DNA of 64,000 nt from Chrysomallon squamiferum (GCA_012295275.1 CM022665.1:23247502-23311501), one strand, 5' to 3'. Counted from the stretch's first letter, positions 1-18,992 are shown. The notes: a model not told the origin generated them from the letters alone. Numbers and translations: made by a program.

Positions 1-458
1 CTTTTTCTTTTTTTACATTTTTTTTTATATACATATAAACCGATAGGCTGTGGCCGGGTAAATATAAAAAAAAAAAAATAATAATCACAATTATTATGTC
101 TGACTTTTCATGGTTTTCGTTAAAAAATAAGAACAGAGGTTCACCTAAAATCTCTCGTTCTCTGGCATACTAACTTTTGAACGAAATAAAATTGAATTGC
201 GTTTTCTGGGCGTTTCTTAACAAATGTAATAAAAATCTAAAATTAGGAAAAAACATGAAAACACAAACGTCGTCGACATGATTCACACACCGTTTCTCCC
301 GTAGTTGACCACTTTAATAAAGTTGTTAGACTTTACTAACGTTTTTAGCTACATATAATGCATGTTTTCATATAATGTTTGTTACATGTTGCACCTAACT
401 AGACACACACACACACACACACACACAGATATATATATATGTGTGTGTTTATACATAC

Positions 459-493
<35 letters not shown>

Positions 494-1219
494 CACATAC
501 ACATACATAGACTGAGATGCATTGACACAGATATAGCGACTCTTTTGAATCTAATTAAAAATATATCGCCGAACATGACTGTAAAACTTTAAAGTTGTCC
601 ATTCGCTTTCCAGTTGTTACATCATTCTTTCTTCTTTGTCTTATCATCATCGTCATCACCATATTGATCATATTCATCATCATCTAGCTTGTGACATTAT
701 AACCACAGCTAAAAGTACAAAGGTTATAATTAAGAGCATTAAAGTTATCTAATAAGAAATTTTATTTTTCAAATTCATAATGAACTAACTATTACAGCGA
801 CACATCAAGTATCACCACTTAAATACAAGTTCACGGTAAAAGTTTCATCGTTATTAAAAGTGCTGTCGTTTGAGTTATATGGTTGGATCGGGAACAGGAG
901 CAGTCGTCCCAGAAAATATTCTCTTTCTAGAAAAATGAAATAGAAATGTTTCCAACAGAATAATAGGATTTTCAAAAATGAATTGAAATTAGAACATTAT
1001 TTTACAGTGCTATGTCAAATGAATGCTAAATAGTTATATGTTGATTCAGAACCTCTGATGTGTCACAAGAACGTAATCATACTGTTGGACAGAAAAGTGT
1101 AAATAGGAAAAACAGTAGCCTATGTTTTATTTTATCCTTTCACTAAGAATTAATTGCAAATATAATACTACAGTAATTGTTCAAGAGTTGGAAATGGAAG
1201 AACTAAGAATGCTGTATAC

Positions 1220-1538
1220 CAGGGATCACCAACACGGTAACCGCGGTCACCAGGTCGTGCCCAAGAACCGCATGAGTCGCCAGCAGGCCTGTTCCTAAAA
1301 TATTTAAACAATTACTGAGATCAATAGCATTAAAGGTTGAATATTGATATTATCTGTATCCAGCCTTGTTAAGTCACTGGTGATAATTCACACAGATGGG
1401 TATCACTAATAATAATATATAACTAAAGATAAACTGAACAAATTTGTTATTTCAGAAGAGCGTAACAAACTGATAGCCCTTCGTATGACTCAGTACCTAC
1501 GAAGTAGCTCTCGTGTTCAAAATGCTTGGTGACCCCTG
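1220..1538. mobile_element. Non-autonomous hAT-like element (MITE), 319 bp
   Basis: The left end reads CAGGGATCACCAA and the inverted right end reads CAGGGGTCACCAA, a 12/13 match and typical of hAT termini (CAGNG). It is flanked by 8-bp duplications CTGTATAC (1212-1219) and CTGTGTAC (1539-1546), 7/8 identical, the length hAT transposases produce. No transposase reading frame lies inside, so any mobility would have been supplied in trans. Confidence 0.75.
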
Positions 1539-1597
1539 CTGTGTACTCTGCTGATTTACAGTCTTATGAAAAAGATTGTATAATTAGATTTTAAAGG

Positions 1598-1628
<31 letters not shown>

Positions 1629-1773
1629 CTCATTAACATACCTCTCTTTTTTCACACTTTAAGATATTTTTTCTTGATTGTTGTTGTTGTTGTTGCTACT
1701 GTTGTTGTTATTATTATTATTATTCTGAACCCGAAAGCCCAAGTAGACCTTAAGTAGAGCGGTTTGTAAGCTT

Positions 1774-1811
1774 ATAATAATAATAATAATAATAATAGTA
1801 GTAGTAGTAGT

Positions 1812-1851
<40 letters not shown>

Positions 1852-1858
1852 ATAGTAG
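1774..1858. repeat. Compound trinucleotide tract TAA>TAG>CAG
   Basis: A run of (TAA)n passes into (TAG)n, then (CAG)n, then back to TAG. Each step is one base change, as expected from point mutations spread by slippage. No open frame uses it. Confidence 0.85.
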
Positions 1859-2182
1859 CGGGGAAATCACCGTTTTTTTGTTTGGTTGTTTGTTTGGGGA
1901 GTTTTTTTTGTCAAACATTTGGAAAAATTATTGAGGGTCCGCATAACGAAATCACTTTTCTGAAACGATTTAAACGGATGGTGTGAAATGTGATGACACG
2001 GATGACGAAACGTCTTTTGGCACCTGCTGATTTTACTATTATCACGGACAGCGTGTACGGATATCCTTGAACCATTTTTTTATTTTTTTATTTTTAGCAC
2101 CTAACCTCACATATTTTCACATGATACCGTAATAATAATATTTCACGTTCATGCTAAAACGGTGAATATTGTATACTGGACA

Positions 2183-2184
<2 letters not shown>

Positions 2185-2258
<74 letters not shown>
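2185..2258. repeat. (AC)n microsatellite at the array edge
   Basis: A dinucleotide run with one AA interruption near 2220. It ends where homology to the other spacers begins. In the second spacer the same anchor is preceded by a short CACGCACAC stub (about 24661-24669). Confidence 0.85.
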
Positions 2259-2260
<2 letters not shown>

Positions 2261-2383
2261 TAGATTATCAGTAAGGCAGTAAGGGACAGAACTCGTGTAG
2301 AAGTAAAACTCGTTGTTATTGACTAAATTAAGTCCCCTTACCTTATTACTTTGTCTTAATATATTTAAAAAGTAAAAGACATA

Positions 2384-2391
2384 ATTTAGTG
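2384..2391. other. Empty target site of hAT element 1
   Basis: One copy of ATTTAGTG in sequence context matching the three other spacers. Each of those has an element of about 450-460 bp between two copies of this octamer, so this site is the pre-insertion state. Confidence 0.85.
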
Positions 2392-4276
2392 TTTCAGAAA
2401 CATTATTATTATAGCTGATCAAACTGTTTTACGGTAGCGAGGATGTAAATACAATTTTAAAATCAATAAAGACTAATAATGTCATAAAGATAATAACCAC
2501 GCTCTAATGTTTTCTAATATACAGTGAAACGGGCCATATAATCCGTGATACCTTGTACCTCTCTAGTTATTCTCTAAATATCGCTGATGGTTATTATGGG
2601 CAGCTCCACAGGGACGGATGTTACATTCAGAGGGAAAAGAGCCAGGGATATTTATGGCTTGATGGGTAATCAGAAATAAGTGCGAAACGCAAGTTACATC
2701 CAAAGGAAATGGGCAAAAACCAACAGAAACCATAAAATTGATGAAATAAATATTTGCCCTTGGAGTGAAGATGACATGTTTGTAGAAGACTGTTACTTAC
2801 AATTCACCTTGAAAACAAAGTATAAAATTATTACATAAATTGTGTGTGACGGACGTTACCCTAGCGGATATTACATTTTGTCCGTTGATAAAAAAAAATA
2901 ATAATAAAAAAAAATAAAAAGATGAAGTTCTTTGTTCATAAGTACTAGAACCTGGTCCATCGCTGTAAATATTAATGATGTGGCTTTGGTGACTTTTAAC
3001 AAAACCTTCATAGACATTTAATATTATACTTAAGCCATAGGTGATTTGCCATTTTCTCCTTTGAATTGTTCATTCACCCTTATTCAGCATCCTGCAATTG
3101 TTCTAAAGATAATGTTCATCTAATAACTATTGAAAATTTTCTTAGAAAATCACGGCAGAGGAACGTTCCATACAAATGAAAAAAGTATTTGATTTTATAT
3201 GATACTGATTCATTAAAAATTAATGGATGTGAAAAAAAAAAAAAGAAAGAAAAAAAAAGATAAATGTACTGTCATCTATCATATTTAAAGGTTGTATCGG
3301 AATATGTGGTTAATAGAAATCGGGATCCTTTTCACAGATCATGGTAACCTTTCATTCATCTTAGATCGGAACTCTCCATATTTACCAGTAATGACTTACT
3401 CACATCTGTAGAAGATTAAGTATTAGCGAAATCACATACACGTACACACGCACACATGTACACATATACGTACATACATATAGGTACATACATACATAAA
3501 CACATACATACATGAATACATAAACTTTAATATTTTAACACCAACGCAGTTAAACAGATAAGCACACATTGTAATATATGCGTTCACGAGGAATGTATTT
3601 TCAAAAAATTCATCAGTTAACTCCACAGACATATATATTAACTGTATAGATGACCTGATTATGTCAGTAACGTTTGTCGAAATTTGAATTCAATGTAGAC
3701 GAAATAAAGCTGCAAAGCTCTGTGTCAAATATGAAATCCATTATCAGAAACATCTGAGAAAAAAAAAAAAAAAAAGTAGGTGGAAGCCTTATTAAATTGC
3801 CAAGTTAGCCACTACCAAAAAATATTTTTGTGACACATTTAAATCAATGAATGAATGAATGGACATTCTGTACAATCTATCAGCTAGAGGATATATATTC
3901 TGAAGCTGTCTTGACTGAACATATTATTATCTATAACGTTATCTATATGACTGAATTTACCTCTCTATTTGATGTGCTCGGCAAACGTAGGTAGCGGCAA
4001 GAAGGAGACAAAAAGATTCTTCACACATGGGACCAAACTGTATCCTCATCTGTAACACAGTGCTTTAATTTCCATTCAGACAAAGCTGTAAGACTGGTAT
4101 ATCAAAAGTCAATACCAGTCTCCTAATGGGGGGGGTTCTCTTACAAAAACCCTCTCCCGAAAAAAAAACACAAAAAAAAAAAACAACAACAAAAAAACAA
4201 CAACAAAAAAAAAAAAGAACAAAATAAAAACATAGGCGTTTGACAAATAGTAATTACTAACATTAACCTTATTGGG

Positions 4277-4280
<4 letters not shown>

Positions 4281-4345
<65 letters not shown>

Positions 4346-4440
4346 CGCCCTCTGTTTATCCATCCATCTAATTTTTTTAAATGTATTTTTTTTTCAATTT
4401 TTTTTTTTTTTTTTTTTTATTTTTTTTATTATTATTATTT

Positions 4441-4494
<54 letters not shown>
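4281..4494. repeat. (CT)n followed by T-rich tract
   Basis: (CT)n at 4281-4342, then T-rich DNA with a near-continuous T run at 4441-4494. The open frames here (polySer-Leu, polyPhe, Arg-Glu repeats) are artefacts of the repeats. Confidence 0.9.
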
Positions 4495-4498
<4 letters not shown>

Positions 4499-5777
4499 AA
4501 TAATGACACAGATATTTTTTTATCATATCCCAAGGACGTCTTTACGTAGTCAATACCTTTCATGCATTAAGTCATGCTGTGTTTCTTTTGAAATACGTTG
4601 ATGAAAGTTCTGACAAGCACACAAAGATGTTAATGTTTTCCGACTACCGATTTATCTATAAGAGAGGTCTGTAGTCTCTGTCATTAAAATAATGAGTACT
4701 TTAAATCATTCTGTTAATGTCAAATATCACCATCTTGTTTTCACATTTTAAAACGAGTATAACATAAAACAAATCTTAAATCGTAAAGGGTGCATGACGA
4801 TACCGTTCATTCTTGTAGAAAATATAATTCTATTCTCTACATGATGTCGCCAATTATGGCTGCTCCAACTGGCTGTTTCCTACCCATAAAAATAAGGCGT
4901 TCGAGGGTGGGATACTCTGATTGATGACATAAAATAGCAGTAGACATTTTTAGTGTTAATATTTTAATAATATGAAACTAATCAGCGTGGATTTAGGAGC
5001 AGAAGTAATATGTTGTGAAGAATTTAAGAAGAAGATTTCATTGAGAGAATGTATTTTTTTTTTCTTAGACTAGTGATAAAACCTTTGTATAACAAAGCAT
5101 TTGAGACAAACTGAATAATAAATGATTATTTAAAATTTATATTTTCAGATGGTGAAGATTATGGAGATGACGTCATCAAGGAAATAATTCCCATTTCCGA
5201 AAATTTGTGTTTTTCTGTCAAACTAAAATGACATAAAAAAATTCTAATACTAACAGTACATAAAGAAATAATAATAATAAATACTGAATTATATAAAAAT
5301 AGACTTTCTGCTCTACGTTTTTATCTCTATATTCTCTACTTGTTTGAAGACGTTTTGATTTGTTTTTATATACAAATATCATTCTAGACGTTCACACGTT
5401 CTCGCGAATTTTTGTTGCTTTTGTTGAAGATTTTATTTGTGCTAAAGGCTGTTGGTTTTCTTTATGACTATCAAACCAATCTAAATGACGCCAAGATTTT
5501 CCGTTTGTCCGTCTGGTCAGAAACAAAGAATCCCTGTAGCAACTGTAGGTAAAAGATATTTTGATTAATAACAGGTCGCATTACACGCTTTATCGAACTG
5601 TCACCAGTGGAAAAGAAAGAAATATTTACTTTTGATACACTAAATGTTGTAACAAAGATAACTATAAAGTATAATGTAAGTTTAGAGGTTGAAAGAAAAT
5701 ACCGGATATTCCTAAATAAAGGACTGTTATCAGTTTAAATTAAATATATGGTTCATTCAAAAAGAGTAACAATATTA

Positions 5778-5850
5778 GTCCCCGTAGCGCAGTGGATAGC
5801 GCGCTGGACTTCTAATCCAGAGGTCACGGGTTCGAGTCCCGTCGGGGATG
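5778..5850 (+). tRNA. tRNA-Arg (anticodon TCT)
   Basis: A 73-nt cloverleaf without intron. The acceptor stem GTCCCCG/CGGGGAT has a G-U first pair and six Watson-Crick pairs. The D arm starts TAGCGCAGTGG (A box). The anticodon stem CTGGA/TCCAG encloses TCT at 5811-5813. The T arm contains GGTTCGAGTCC (B box), and the discriminator is G. A pol III terminator TTTTT lies at 5874-5878. No CCA is encoded, as expected for a nuclear gene. It should decode AGA. The aligned stretch of spacer 4 (about 61755-61790) lacks it, and spacers 2 and 3 have lost or replaced the region. Confidence 0.95.
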
Positions 5851-6279
5851 AGCATAATGGTTTATGGGAATCGTTTTTCTTTTTTCTTTAAACTCGTTGT
5901 CTAAAGTTCATTTTTTTACGTAGAGTCATACACACTGTATACGCACTTACAAGCATACACTCACACGCACACACACATGCATACGTATACACATGTGTGT
6001 GAGAAACTGGGTGACAAAAAAATGGGTGATGTTAAATTATATGTTTACTGCTTCTCTGAAAAACCATTTCGATATTTCATTGAAAATTACTGGAGCATTA
6101 ATTGTGATGACGTTCGCGTGTCTGTTAAACAGCACGGAACCCCTCAAATAGCCATTTAAAATAAAATTTTATTATACTGAAATACGGAATTTAAAAAAAT
6201 AAATAAATGAAGATAACAGTACTATTATTGTGTCCTTCGAAATTCTATTAAAACGTATTTTTCTTCAGCAATAAAAATA

Positions 6280-6317
<38 letters not shown>

Positions 6318-7398
6318 ATTAGTGTTTTCGTGCATGAACTAGTATCCCGTTTATAAGATTTTATTGCAATCATAGTGTGTGTAATTGTAAACCTGTTTTG
6401 AAGATGTGATCTTTATTTTTTTACTCTTTTTTCTTTTTTTCTTCAGAAGACATAATTCGCTGTAAATCTTTATAACAAATACCGCATAAAGATACCGGAT
6501 GTCATTTATTTGACAACTTGTTATATTTTTACTAGGTCAGGCGTCATGATAAGAGTCTGGTAACTTAAATAAAATGATAAAATTACGTTTTCACAATATA
6601 TTTCCATGTGTTGTTTGAGACGCTGTATTGTGAATAAATCATCTTTCTAGATTTGTAAGAATTCTATCTTCTTCTAAAATATAAGTGTTTAGACTAAAAG
6701 GTCCTATGTAAACTAGTTTCTTATTAATACTGTTTACGAAATAAATAAAATAAAAAAATAAATAAATCCATAAATAAATAAATAAATAAATAAAGTCTAG
6801 AAACACAGTCACCCTGTTGTTTCTGAATATTTTAGAGAATATTTAATTATTCATATAATATCTTAAATATATTGAAATAAAAAGTATTCTTGAGAGACAT
6901 TTGACAAAGGAATCTGTATCATATTTATTTTAATATACAAATCGTTAATTATATAAAAATGTTACTTAAAACAAAAACACGAACATAAATAAACCAACAA
7001 ACAAAAGTCAAAAACAAAAAAACAATAAATTAGAAACAAATCTGCATTAGAATACGGTTTGAAAAGTTAAACATGAATTTTGAATCAGACATTTTTGTCG
7101 TTTAATACTAAGAAAACTACTCAATAAAATAAATACCAAAAATAATAATAATAAAACCAAGAAAGACACGCTATACATATATACATTATTTTTTTTTTTT
7201 TTTTATTATTATTATTATTTTTTATATATATAATTTATAATTTTTTAATTTATATATATTTTTTAATTTTATTATTAAAAAAAAACAAAAAAAACACAAA
7301 AACAAAGCTAAAACATAAAAATTATAAATATTTGCCATCTATTATCTGCTTCTATTACACATTAAACAAAAAGGACATGTAGCTATTTATGTATTTTC

Positions 7399-7442
<44 letters not shown>

Positions 7443-8420
7443 CTTCGATAACATTTCATGAATAAAGCTCTTTCTCATTTCAAACAGTTGTAGTGTATAT
7501 ATAAATAGTCATTTACAGTCATTCACTGAACATACGAACATCATGACAAAAACTTATAATACTTTTAGAAATTCTCAACGAAAGGTTCGTTGACATTGAG
7601 AGGTAATAAGCAACAAAGGCTCTTATGTTCAGGACATGAACCGTGATAAAACAGCTCAGATATGTAGACAAGATGTGGGGAATATTTTAAAGCTTTGCGT
7701 GTATTATTTATCTGCGAATTACTCCCGATGACAAAATCAGTAGGGGGATGCCTTAATGTGCATTTATCTATTACGAATTGTTTGATTTTCGTTTCATTTC
7801 AAAATTAAATCAGTTCGAAGAAATTCATGCCAACAGTAACCAAAGAGTCCTTCACCCCGACATCTCGGTTTTATTTCGTTTATTTCAGTTTTCAAAGATA
7901 TCTCTATAGTTTGTGATTTCTAGTAAAAGAAAATGAAATTAGGTATGGAACAACATCTATTATGAATTTTTGATCATCGTTTTAAAGTGAAATATACAAA
8001 TATGATATTACATCGTGATCTAAAAAACAAGATTCAAGCTTCGAATGAGATATTTTAATTTGGTTGTAAATAAGAAACTTATCAGAACAAGTCTTTGTTA
8101 AAAGTAATTTACACGTCATTTGATAGTGTATCAGGTTTGTTTTTGTTTTTGTTGTTGTTGTTGTTGTTGTTGTTGTTTTATTAGGCGTACATATGTTTTT
8201 CTGTTTGTGTCACTTGAGTGGTTCTTTTCCCTTCTTTCTTTTTTGTAAATGTCTGTGTACATTTCTTTCTTTATATATGCGTATATGGTTGAAGACTGGA
8301 TGTATTAGAGTATTTGGGTTGTGTATGTGTGTATGTGAGGGATGATGTGATGAAAATGCTTTGGACGGATTAATATCTAGTTTCCTTCTGCAAATGTTTC
8401 CAAACAGGTAAAGAAATAAC

Positions 8421-8459
<39 letters not shown>

Positions 8460-9602
8460 TATAATAAAAATTAATAATAATAATAATAATATTAATAATA
8501 ATAAATAAATTTAATAAATAAATAAATAAATAAAAAATAATGATAACACTTTAACACAATTATAAAACACAACAGTCAAAAACTGGCATGTTTAGTCTGA
8601 ATTCAAAAAAGAAAATATATGGTAAACAACGTTTCATTCATCGCTTAAAGCTCACCTTTGGTTAACGTGTCACAAAATTTGGATTTTTATCTGAAACGTG
8701 CAGGGATAGTGTCAGGTTAAAATGTCGTCTTTGGTCAGTTACTTGATCAGATATACACTAAGCAGAACCTAAGGCTATTTATTTATATAAATAGTACAGT
8801 AATTTTTTTAATGTCATTTTGTTGTTGTTTTTTTTTTTTTTTTTTTTTTTTTTTACTAATATAATGTCAATATTTAGCCATAAAGGGAATTTGTGAAAAC
8901 AGAAATATGACAGTATTTATTTTATTTCTTCTTATTTATTATTTTTTCTTTCCTTTAGGGACGTATATCTGTTTATGTGCGTGTGCGTATATAGACCTTT
9001 ACATAATGTGTGTGTGTGTCTCTCTATCCATATTTCTATTCATTTCTCTCTTTCTTTCTCTCTATTTCTTCCTCACAAACATTTAGAAAGATCAGTGTGT
9101 AAGACATTTAAAAAAGAAAGGAAACACAACATTTTACCGCTAATACTATCATTATATCAGTTTAATATATTCTATATTGGTTGTTAATTTTATATTCGAC
9201 ATCGGAATAGGAAAAAAACTACCGTTTATTTAAATGGTCCTATTTCGGATCGTAACGAGTCGACAGGAAAAATAAATGGCTACCTTTATTTCTGGCTGAC
9301 TGGAAAAATAAACTATATCTGCTATGGATACCTCAGATCTAATCAGATAACGAAAGTGTTTTTATAAGCTATTTGATGATGACTGTATATCGACATCCCT
9401 CAAAAACCTTTCAGATATAACTGCGCGTCAAGAATCAAGAAATTAAAACTTCAACACACCTAAGTAATAGTTTTATATATAATTAAAAAAAAAAAAAAAA
9501 AAAAAAAAATTAAACAACAACAACCGGATGAAAACATTTATGTGTCAGTGTATTACTACTGTATGGATAAATATTAATTTGAACTTTATAATACTGTCGT
9601 TG

Positions 9603-9603
<1 letters not shown>

Positions 9604-9692
<89 letters not shown>

Positions 9693-9708
9693 GCTGCTGC
9701 TGCTGCTG
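9604..9708. repeat. Compound trinucleotide tract TTA>TTG>CTG
   Basis: (TTA)n grades into (TTG)n and then (CTG)n. It is flanked by conserved spacer sequence. In spacer 3 the aligned position (about 46212-46235) keeps only a few irregular TTG/CTG units, so the tract is unstable between paralogs. Confidence 0.85.
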
Positions 9709-11183
9709 TGGTAACTGCTTTTGCTTATTATAGTGTTTTATTATAAGAAAATGACTCCTACTTACACTACTACTACTACTATTTAACATAAACTGACACA
9801 AAATTATAAAGAGGGCAAGACTGAGACTGTCAAAATCCAATTAATGGAGCTACGGAAACAACTGGAATTTTTAGGGAATGTTTCTAGGATATCTTTTGAA
9901 ACAAATGCTCATACGTACGTGTTCAAACAAATTTATTGATCTGCTAATTTTTTTGTTTAGTTATATCATGGAAAAGGTTTAATATTAGAAAAATACTATT
10001 TGTGAATCCCTTTTTAGCACTAAAATATGATGAATTAGGAACAAAAGATTATTTTCAAGAATATGCCAAACACTTTTAGGATGGGACCGGGTTATGGGAG
10101 CCCTATCATAAATTAGGGTTCACTTTAGGACATGATTTCTGATTCAGTTTTGCTGTTATGACCTATTATGACTGCAAGTCAGTCAGTATTTTCAATTTTG
10201 ATATGTAATAATGTTGTATAATTTTTCTACGTAAATGTGTATTCTGTTCTGTCATTACAACTTCTTTGATCGTCATCTGTGTCTTCAGGCGTGACCAGGT
10301 TGAAAGCTGTCTCGTTCATTATCAGTGGGTATCTACTTTACATCTTCATAAACACCTCGCCCACTTGTGTGCAGGGACAAAGCCCTGTATTTTGTGAAAT
10401 GCTAAACTAATACGCTTCTAAAAGATATGATCTTAAAAGCACAGACATTTAGTGTTCGATTCATGGACTTTCCTGGTTTTTGTAACTCTAATTCAAATTA
10501 AGTCAACAATAAACTGTTTTTAAAAAGATGAAAATAATAACGATATGGTGTATTTATATATAAATATTAATATATTTATTTGGTATAATTGTTTGTAGTT
10601 TTTAAATGTGGAGCAACATAGAAAACTGAATGCATATTTTATAAAAACATATATCTTTAGTACAATTTAAATTGAAATCACCAGTTAGCAATTAAATTAA
10701 CTGATCATCATTATATTTGAAAATCTAAGATTTCTAACTGGTTGCAAATAAAATATGAGATATCGTGAAGCATTCATTCACTAACTTTCAATTAAGAAAA
10801 TTATAATATCTGTTTAAAGCTATAATAATTATTTTCTTTATTTTATCGTTCAGTTTGAAAAAATGTATGTACCTTTCTTTCATTTTCATTTTCATTTTTT
10901 TTTTTTTCTTTCTTTATTTTGTTACTTTCCAGACACTTCAATTTGTTTGTAACTGTATTTTATGAATCTGGGTTAATGTGTATGTCACAGACTGAATCAA
11001 CGATACGCCTTCCAACTCTGTTTAGCTCTTACCCCTGCGGTCTGTTTGTTTACAGTATCACTTAATTTAAAATGAGACTTGCTCGTGCTTTAAAATGGTG
11101 GATATTCCTATTCTCCCAAAAAGTAATTCGCTGCACGACTAGTATGCATGCAATATGCATGTGGTATTTTATAAAGACACAGA

Positions 11184-11186
<3 letters not shown>

Positions 11187-11274
<88 letters not shown>
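11187..11274. repeat. (CT)n tract in spacer 1
   Basis: 88 bp of CT dinucleotides just downstream of a short conserved block (11072-11140). The same block precedes (CT)n tracts at 28212, 48832 and 63531, so the tract is ancestral to the array and varies in length. Confidence 0.9.
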
Positions 11275-11281
<7 letters not shown>

Positions 11282-11714
11282 AAAAACAACAATAATATAA
11301 ATTAAAAAAAAACAACTAAAAATTAATAATTAAAATAAATAAAATATTAAAAATTAAAATAAATATAAAATTAAAAATAATGAGAAAATATAATGAAAGA
11401 ATAGAACAAGGAGCATAACATATAATACAAATATTTATTGCTAGACTCCTGTCTTGTTTTCCAGTTATTCAGTTTTGTTTACTTATATACGCGATAAAAA
11501 TAATTTTCATATTACATGTCATAAGCTGTCAAATTTTCCAGAAAGGTGTGAACAAAGGTGAACAGATTATGAACAGAACCAATAAGAGAAGAGAACGCAA
11601 CAACGTCAAAGGATGTACAAGCAACCTCTTTTCATGGAATGAGTCATTGTTAAGAGTAAGTTCATTATTATTTATATATTTGTTACCGCTATTGAAATTA
11701 TAATAATTGTTGTT

Positions 11715-11840
11715 TGACGTAAGTCCACACCTTTACACAGGCAGCCAATGAGAAACCGATTAGATGTCGGGTACCCTTGAAACACCCTTTTAAATCGAAT
11801 TTGTAAATTTGAATATGCAAAAGACGAAAATGTATAAAAA
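11715..11840 (+). promoter_or_regulatory. Core promoter of copy A
   Basis: It contains TGACGTAA, a CRE/ATF-like octamer (11715-11722), CCAAT (11745-11749) and a TATA box TATAAAAA (11833-11840). The block is almost unchanged upstream of copies C and D, next to a conserved non-coding exon that ends in a good donor. The start site is expected at about 11860-11870; this is inferred from TATA spacing. Confidence 0.75.
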
Positions 11841-11862
11841 CCAAGCTCAGGTCTATGTTATA

Positions 11863-11906
11863 CAGAATTGACAGTTTTGATACAGAAAACTTTTCTACAT
11901 TGAATT
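11863..11906 (+). other. Non-coding first exon of copy A (5' UTR)
   Basis: The 5' end is estimated about 30 nt past the TATA box. The 3' end is the donor GTAAGT at 11907. It probably splices to 13784, whose acceptor (TTGTTTCAG) is 10 nt before the start codon. No ATG lies in the predicted spliced leader. The same exon recurs at about 29118-29161 and 49822-49865. Confidence 0.7.
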
Positions 11907-12330
11907 GTAAGTACTTCGAATTTTTTACTTTTTTATTTATTACTGTTGTATGTTATTTATTTAGAAGTGTGTTTTAGGTTTTCTCTCAAATGTAAAATTT
12001 CACTGTCTAATACTATTTAATGTATTTTAAAACGACGTTTGACATAACACATTAATTTAGTTTGTATAATAACCGAATGAACGTACATACACCTACACAC
12101 AGAAACACAGAGAAACACACACATACATGCATACATATATACATACACAGATATACATATAAATATATAAATATCTATGCATATATGCATACATTATATA
12201 CTGACATATGTACATACATCAGTGCATACATACGTACATACACACATACACACACCAATACATCCATAAACACAGGGAAACACACTTACATACATGCATA
12301 CATACCTACAAACATACGTACGTATATAGG

Positions 12331-12473
12331 GTTGTCTCGGTGGCCGAACGGTAACATCGTCCGCCTTCGAAGTGTGGGCGGATGGGTGCCATACGTTCGA
12401 GTCTCGTCAGCGGCACCTGGCGGGTTTGTGAGGTCATGATTAGACTTTGTCCTCCTGCGCCACTGCGTTCCCG
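12331..12473 (+). repeat. tRNA-derived SINE-like element in intron 1 of copy A
   Basis: The head resembles a tRNA: an A-box-like stretch TGGCCGAACGG and a B-box-like CGTTCGAGTCTCG, about 55 nt apart. A non-tRNA tail (CCTCCTGCGCC) follows. The anticodon arm does not fold as a normal tRNA, so a SINE head is more likely than a functional tRNA. A related copy lies at the equivalent position in copy C (29712-29850) but not in copy D. ACAT-type repeats flank it. Confidence 0.55.
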
Positions 12474-13793
12474 AATATTTTCTGTGTGCAGAGTCTGTTA
12501 AGACGTAAATAAGACAGAGAATATTCAAAATCCTAAACTACATATACACTGTAGTGAGTATTTTACGGTCAGTTCAAGGTTACATATATTCATGGTTAAA
12601 TCAGAGTTCAGCAAAACAGTCATACGCATAACCTGAAGCATGTTTGATAAATAAAAAAAAGAAAAAAAAAAAATAATAATAATAAGAAGAAAAAGAAACA
12701 AGAAACGAGAGAGAGAAAAAAAGAACAAATAAAAAGAAATAAACAAAAAAGAAATAACAGATGTGTATTACTTTCGTTGATTACCTCATGCTAGGAGCAG
12801 TTATCGGTGTCTTAAAGACAAAAACCCCATTATAACAAATGTAGTTCACGGAACTATACATCGTAATAGATATTCTGGTTTCTAAAGCAAGAAAAGCATT
12901 CAAAGTCAATGATGAATTACTAGCGATGGAAGAAATTTATAGCGATTAAAATCAGCAGGCTCTGATGCAAACTGTTTTCCCAAATGTATCAGATTGAAAA
13001 CAGGTCGTAGTCTACACGTAGTTTATTCTACGTAATGAATTAATATATCGACTGATAAAAATACTCTCTTTTATTAGAAACTGGCATTTGTGTTTTTATT
13101 TGTGTAAATTACGGGCAGACCAACCTCTTCGTGGCCTGTAAATAAAGAGTGACTTTATTTCAGCGTTACGATATACACTTCAGAGCTACAAGTACCCATA
13201 AAAAAAGATTTACATGAACATGCATAGTAACACCTGGTTTCTGTAATTTATAACGTATATGACAGTGAATGAAATATTTATACGGAATTTGTTAATTTTC
13301 ATTTTTTTATTAATGCGAAATCATTTAGAGAAGCCTGTGTGCAATATCTGCTATTCTATTGTTTTACTCTATTTTGCGTTTTTTATTTTATTTATTAGCT
13401 CACAGTAAATCTCTAATTGACTACTGACTATTCACTGGTCGCCCAGTTCAGTGATTATTAATTAAATTACTCAGTCATTTGTTATTGTTACAGCTCAAAC
13501 TTCTATATCCGAATATTATTTACAGACAGTCAAACCCGTTTCGTTTTTTCTTTCTATCTTTCGTACATTCTTTCTTTTTCTTTTTTCTTTTTTGTTTCTT
13601 ATTATTTTTTAACTCCACCAACAGATGACTTCATAAATGGCGCCTTCTATATCTGACATTTCATATGTTTGTAACTTTATTTTGTTGTTTTTTTTTTTTT
13701 TTTTTTAAAGGGATAAAAGATTTTATTAGTTAGTGGTTGAGTGTTTACTGGTTATTTTATACAATTATTATTCGTTGTTTCAGTGCTGAAACA

Positions 13794-18865
<5,072 letters not shown>

Positions 18866-18992
18866 AATATTCGACCTATCATTTCTATTTCATTATGAAA
18901 TCCACGTAATAGTAACTTGCTTATTTTTACTCTTTGACAGAGCTGTACCTGAATGAACAAAATGAAACTGATTGTTTTTCACTATCGAAAGA

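Larger units (their letters stand above)
1..2258. other. Left flank of the array, non-coding
   Basis: AT-rich DNA with no credible gene. It holds (CA)n followed by (TA)n at about 401-492, one hAT-like element (1220-1538), a poly-T run near 1608-1629, a compound trinucleotide tract (1774-1858) and a long (AC)n (2185-2258). Unlike everything to its right, I could not match it to the spacers downstream of copies B, C or D, so the array edge is placed at about 2259. That edge sits directly against the (AC)n tract. Confidence 0.6.
2259..11714. repeat. Spacer 1 (long form), upstream of copy A
   Basis: Non-coding spacer, paralogous to 24670-28969, 40666-49674 and 59712-64000. It carries the unoccupied target of hAT element 1 (ATTTAGTG at 2384-2391), the only tRNA gene of the window (5778-5850), low-complexity AT DNA near 7190-7320, a TTA>TTG>CTG tract (9604-9708) and a (CT)n tract (11187-11274). 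No protein gene is supported; the open frames here are simple-repeat translations. Confidence 0.7.

Noticed and set aside
4109-4496. Open frames of repeated Ser-Leu, Arg-Glu or Phe
   Set aside because: They are translations of (CT)n and poly-T tracts. The same holds near 11062-11305, 18464-18655, 20302-20865, 28128-28374, 35478-35807, 55298-55559 and 63450-63647.
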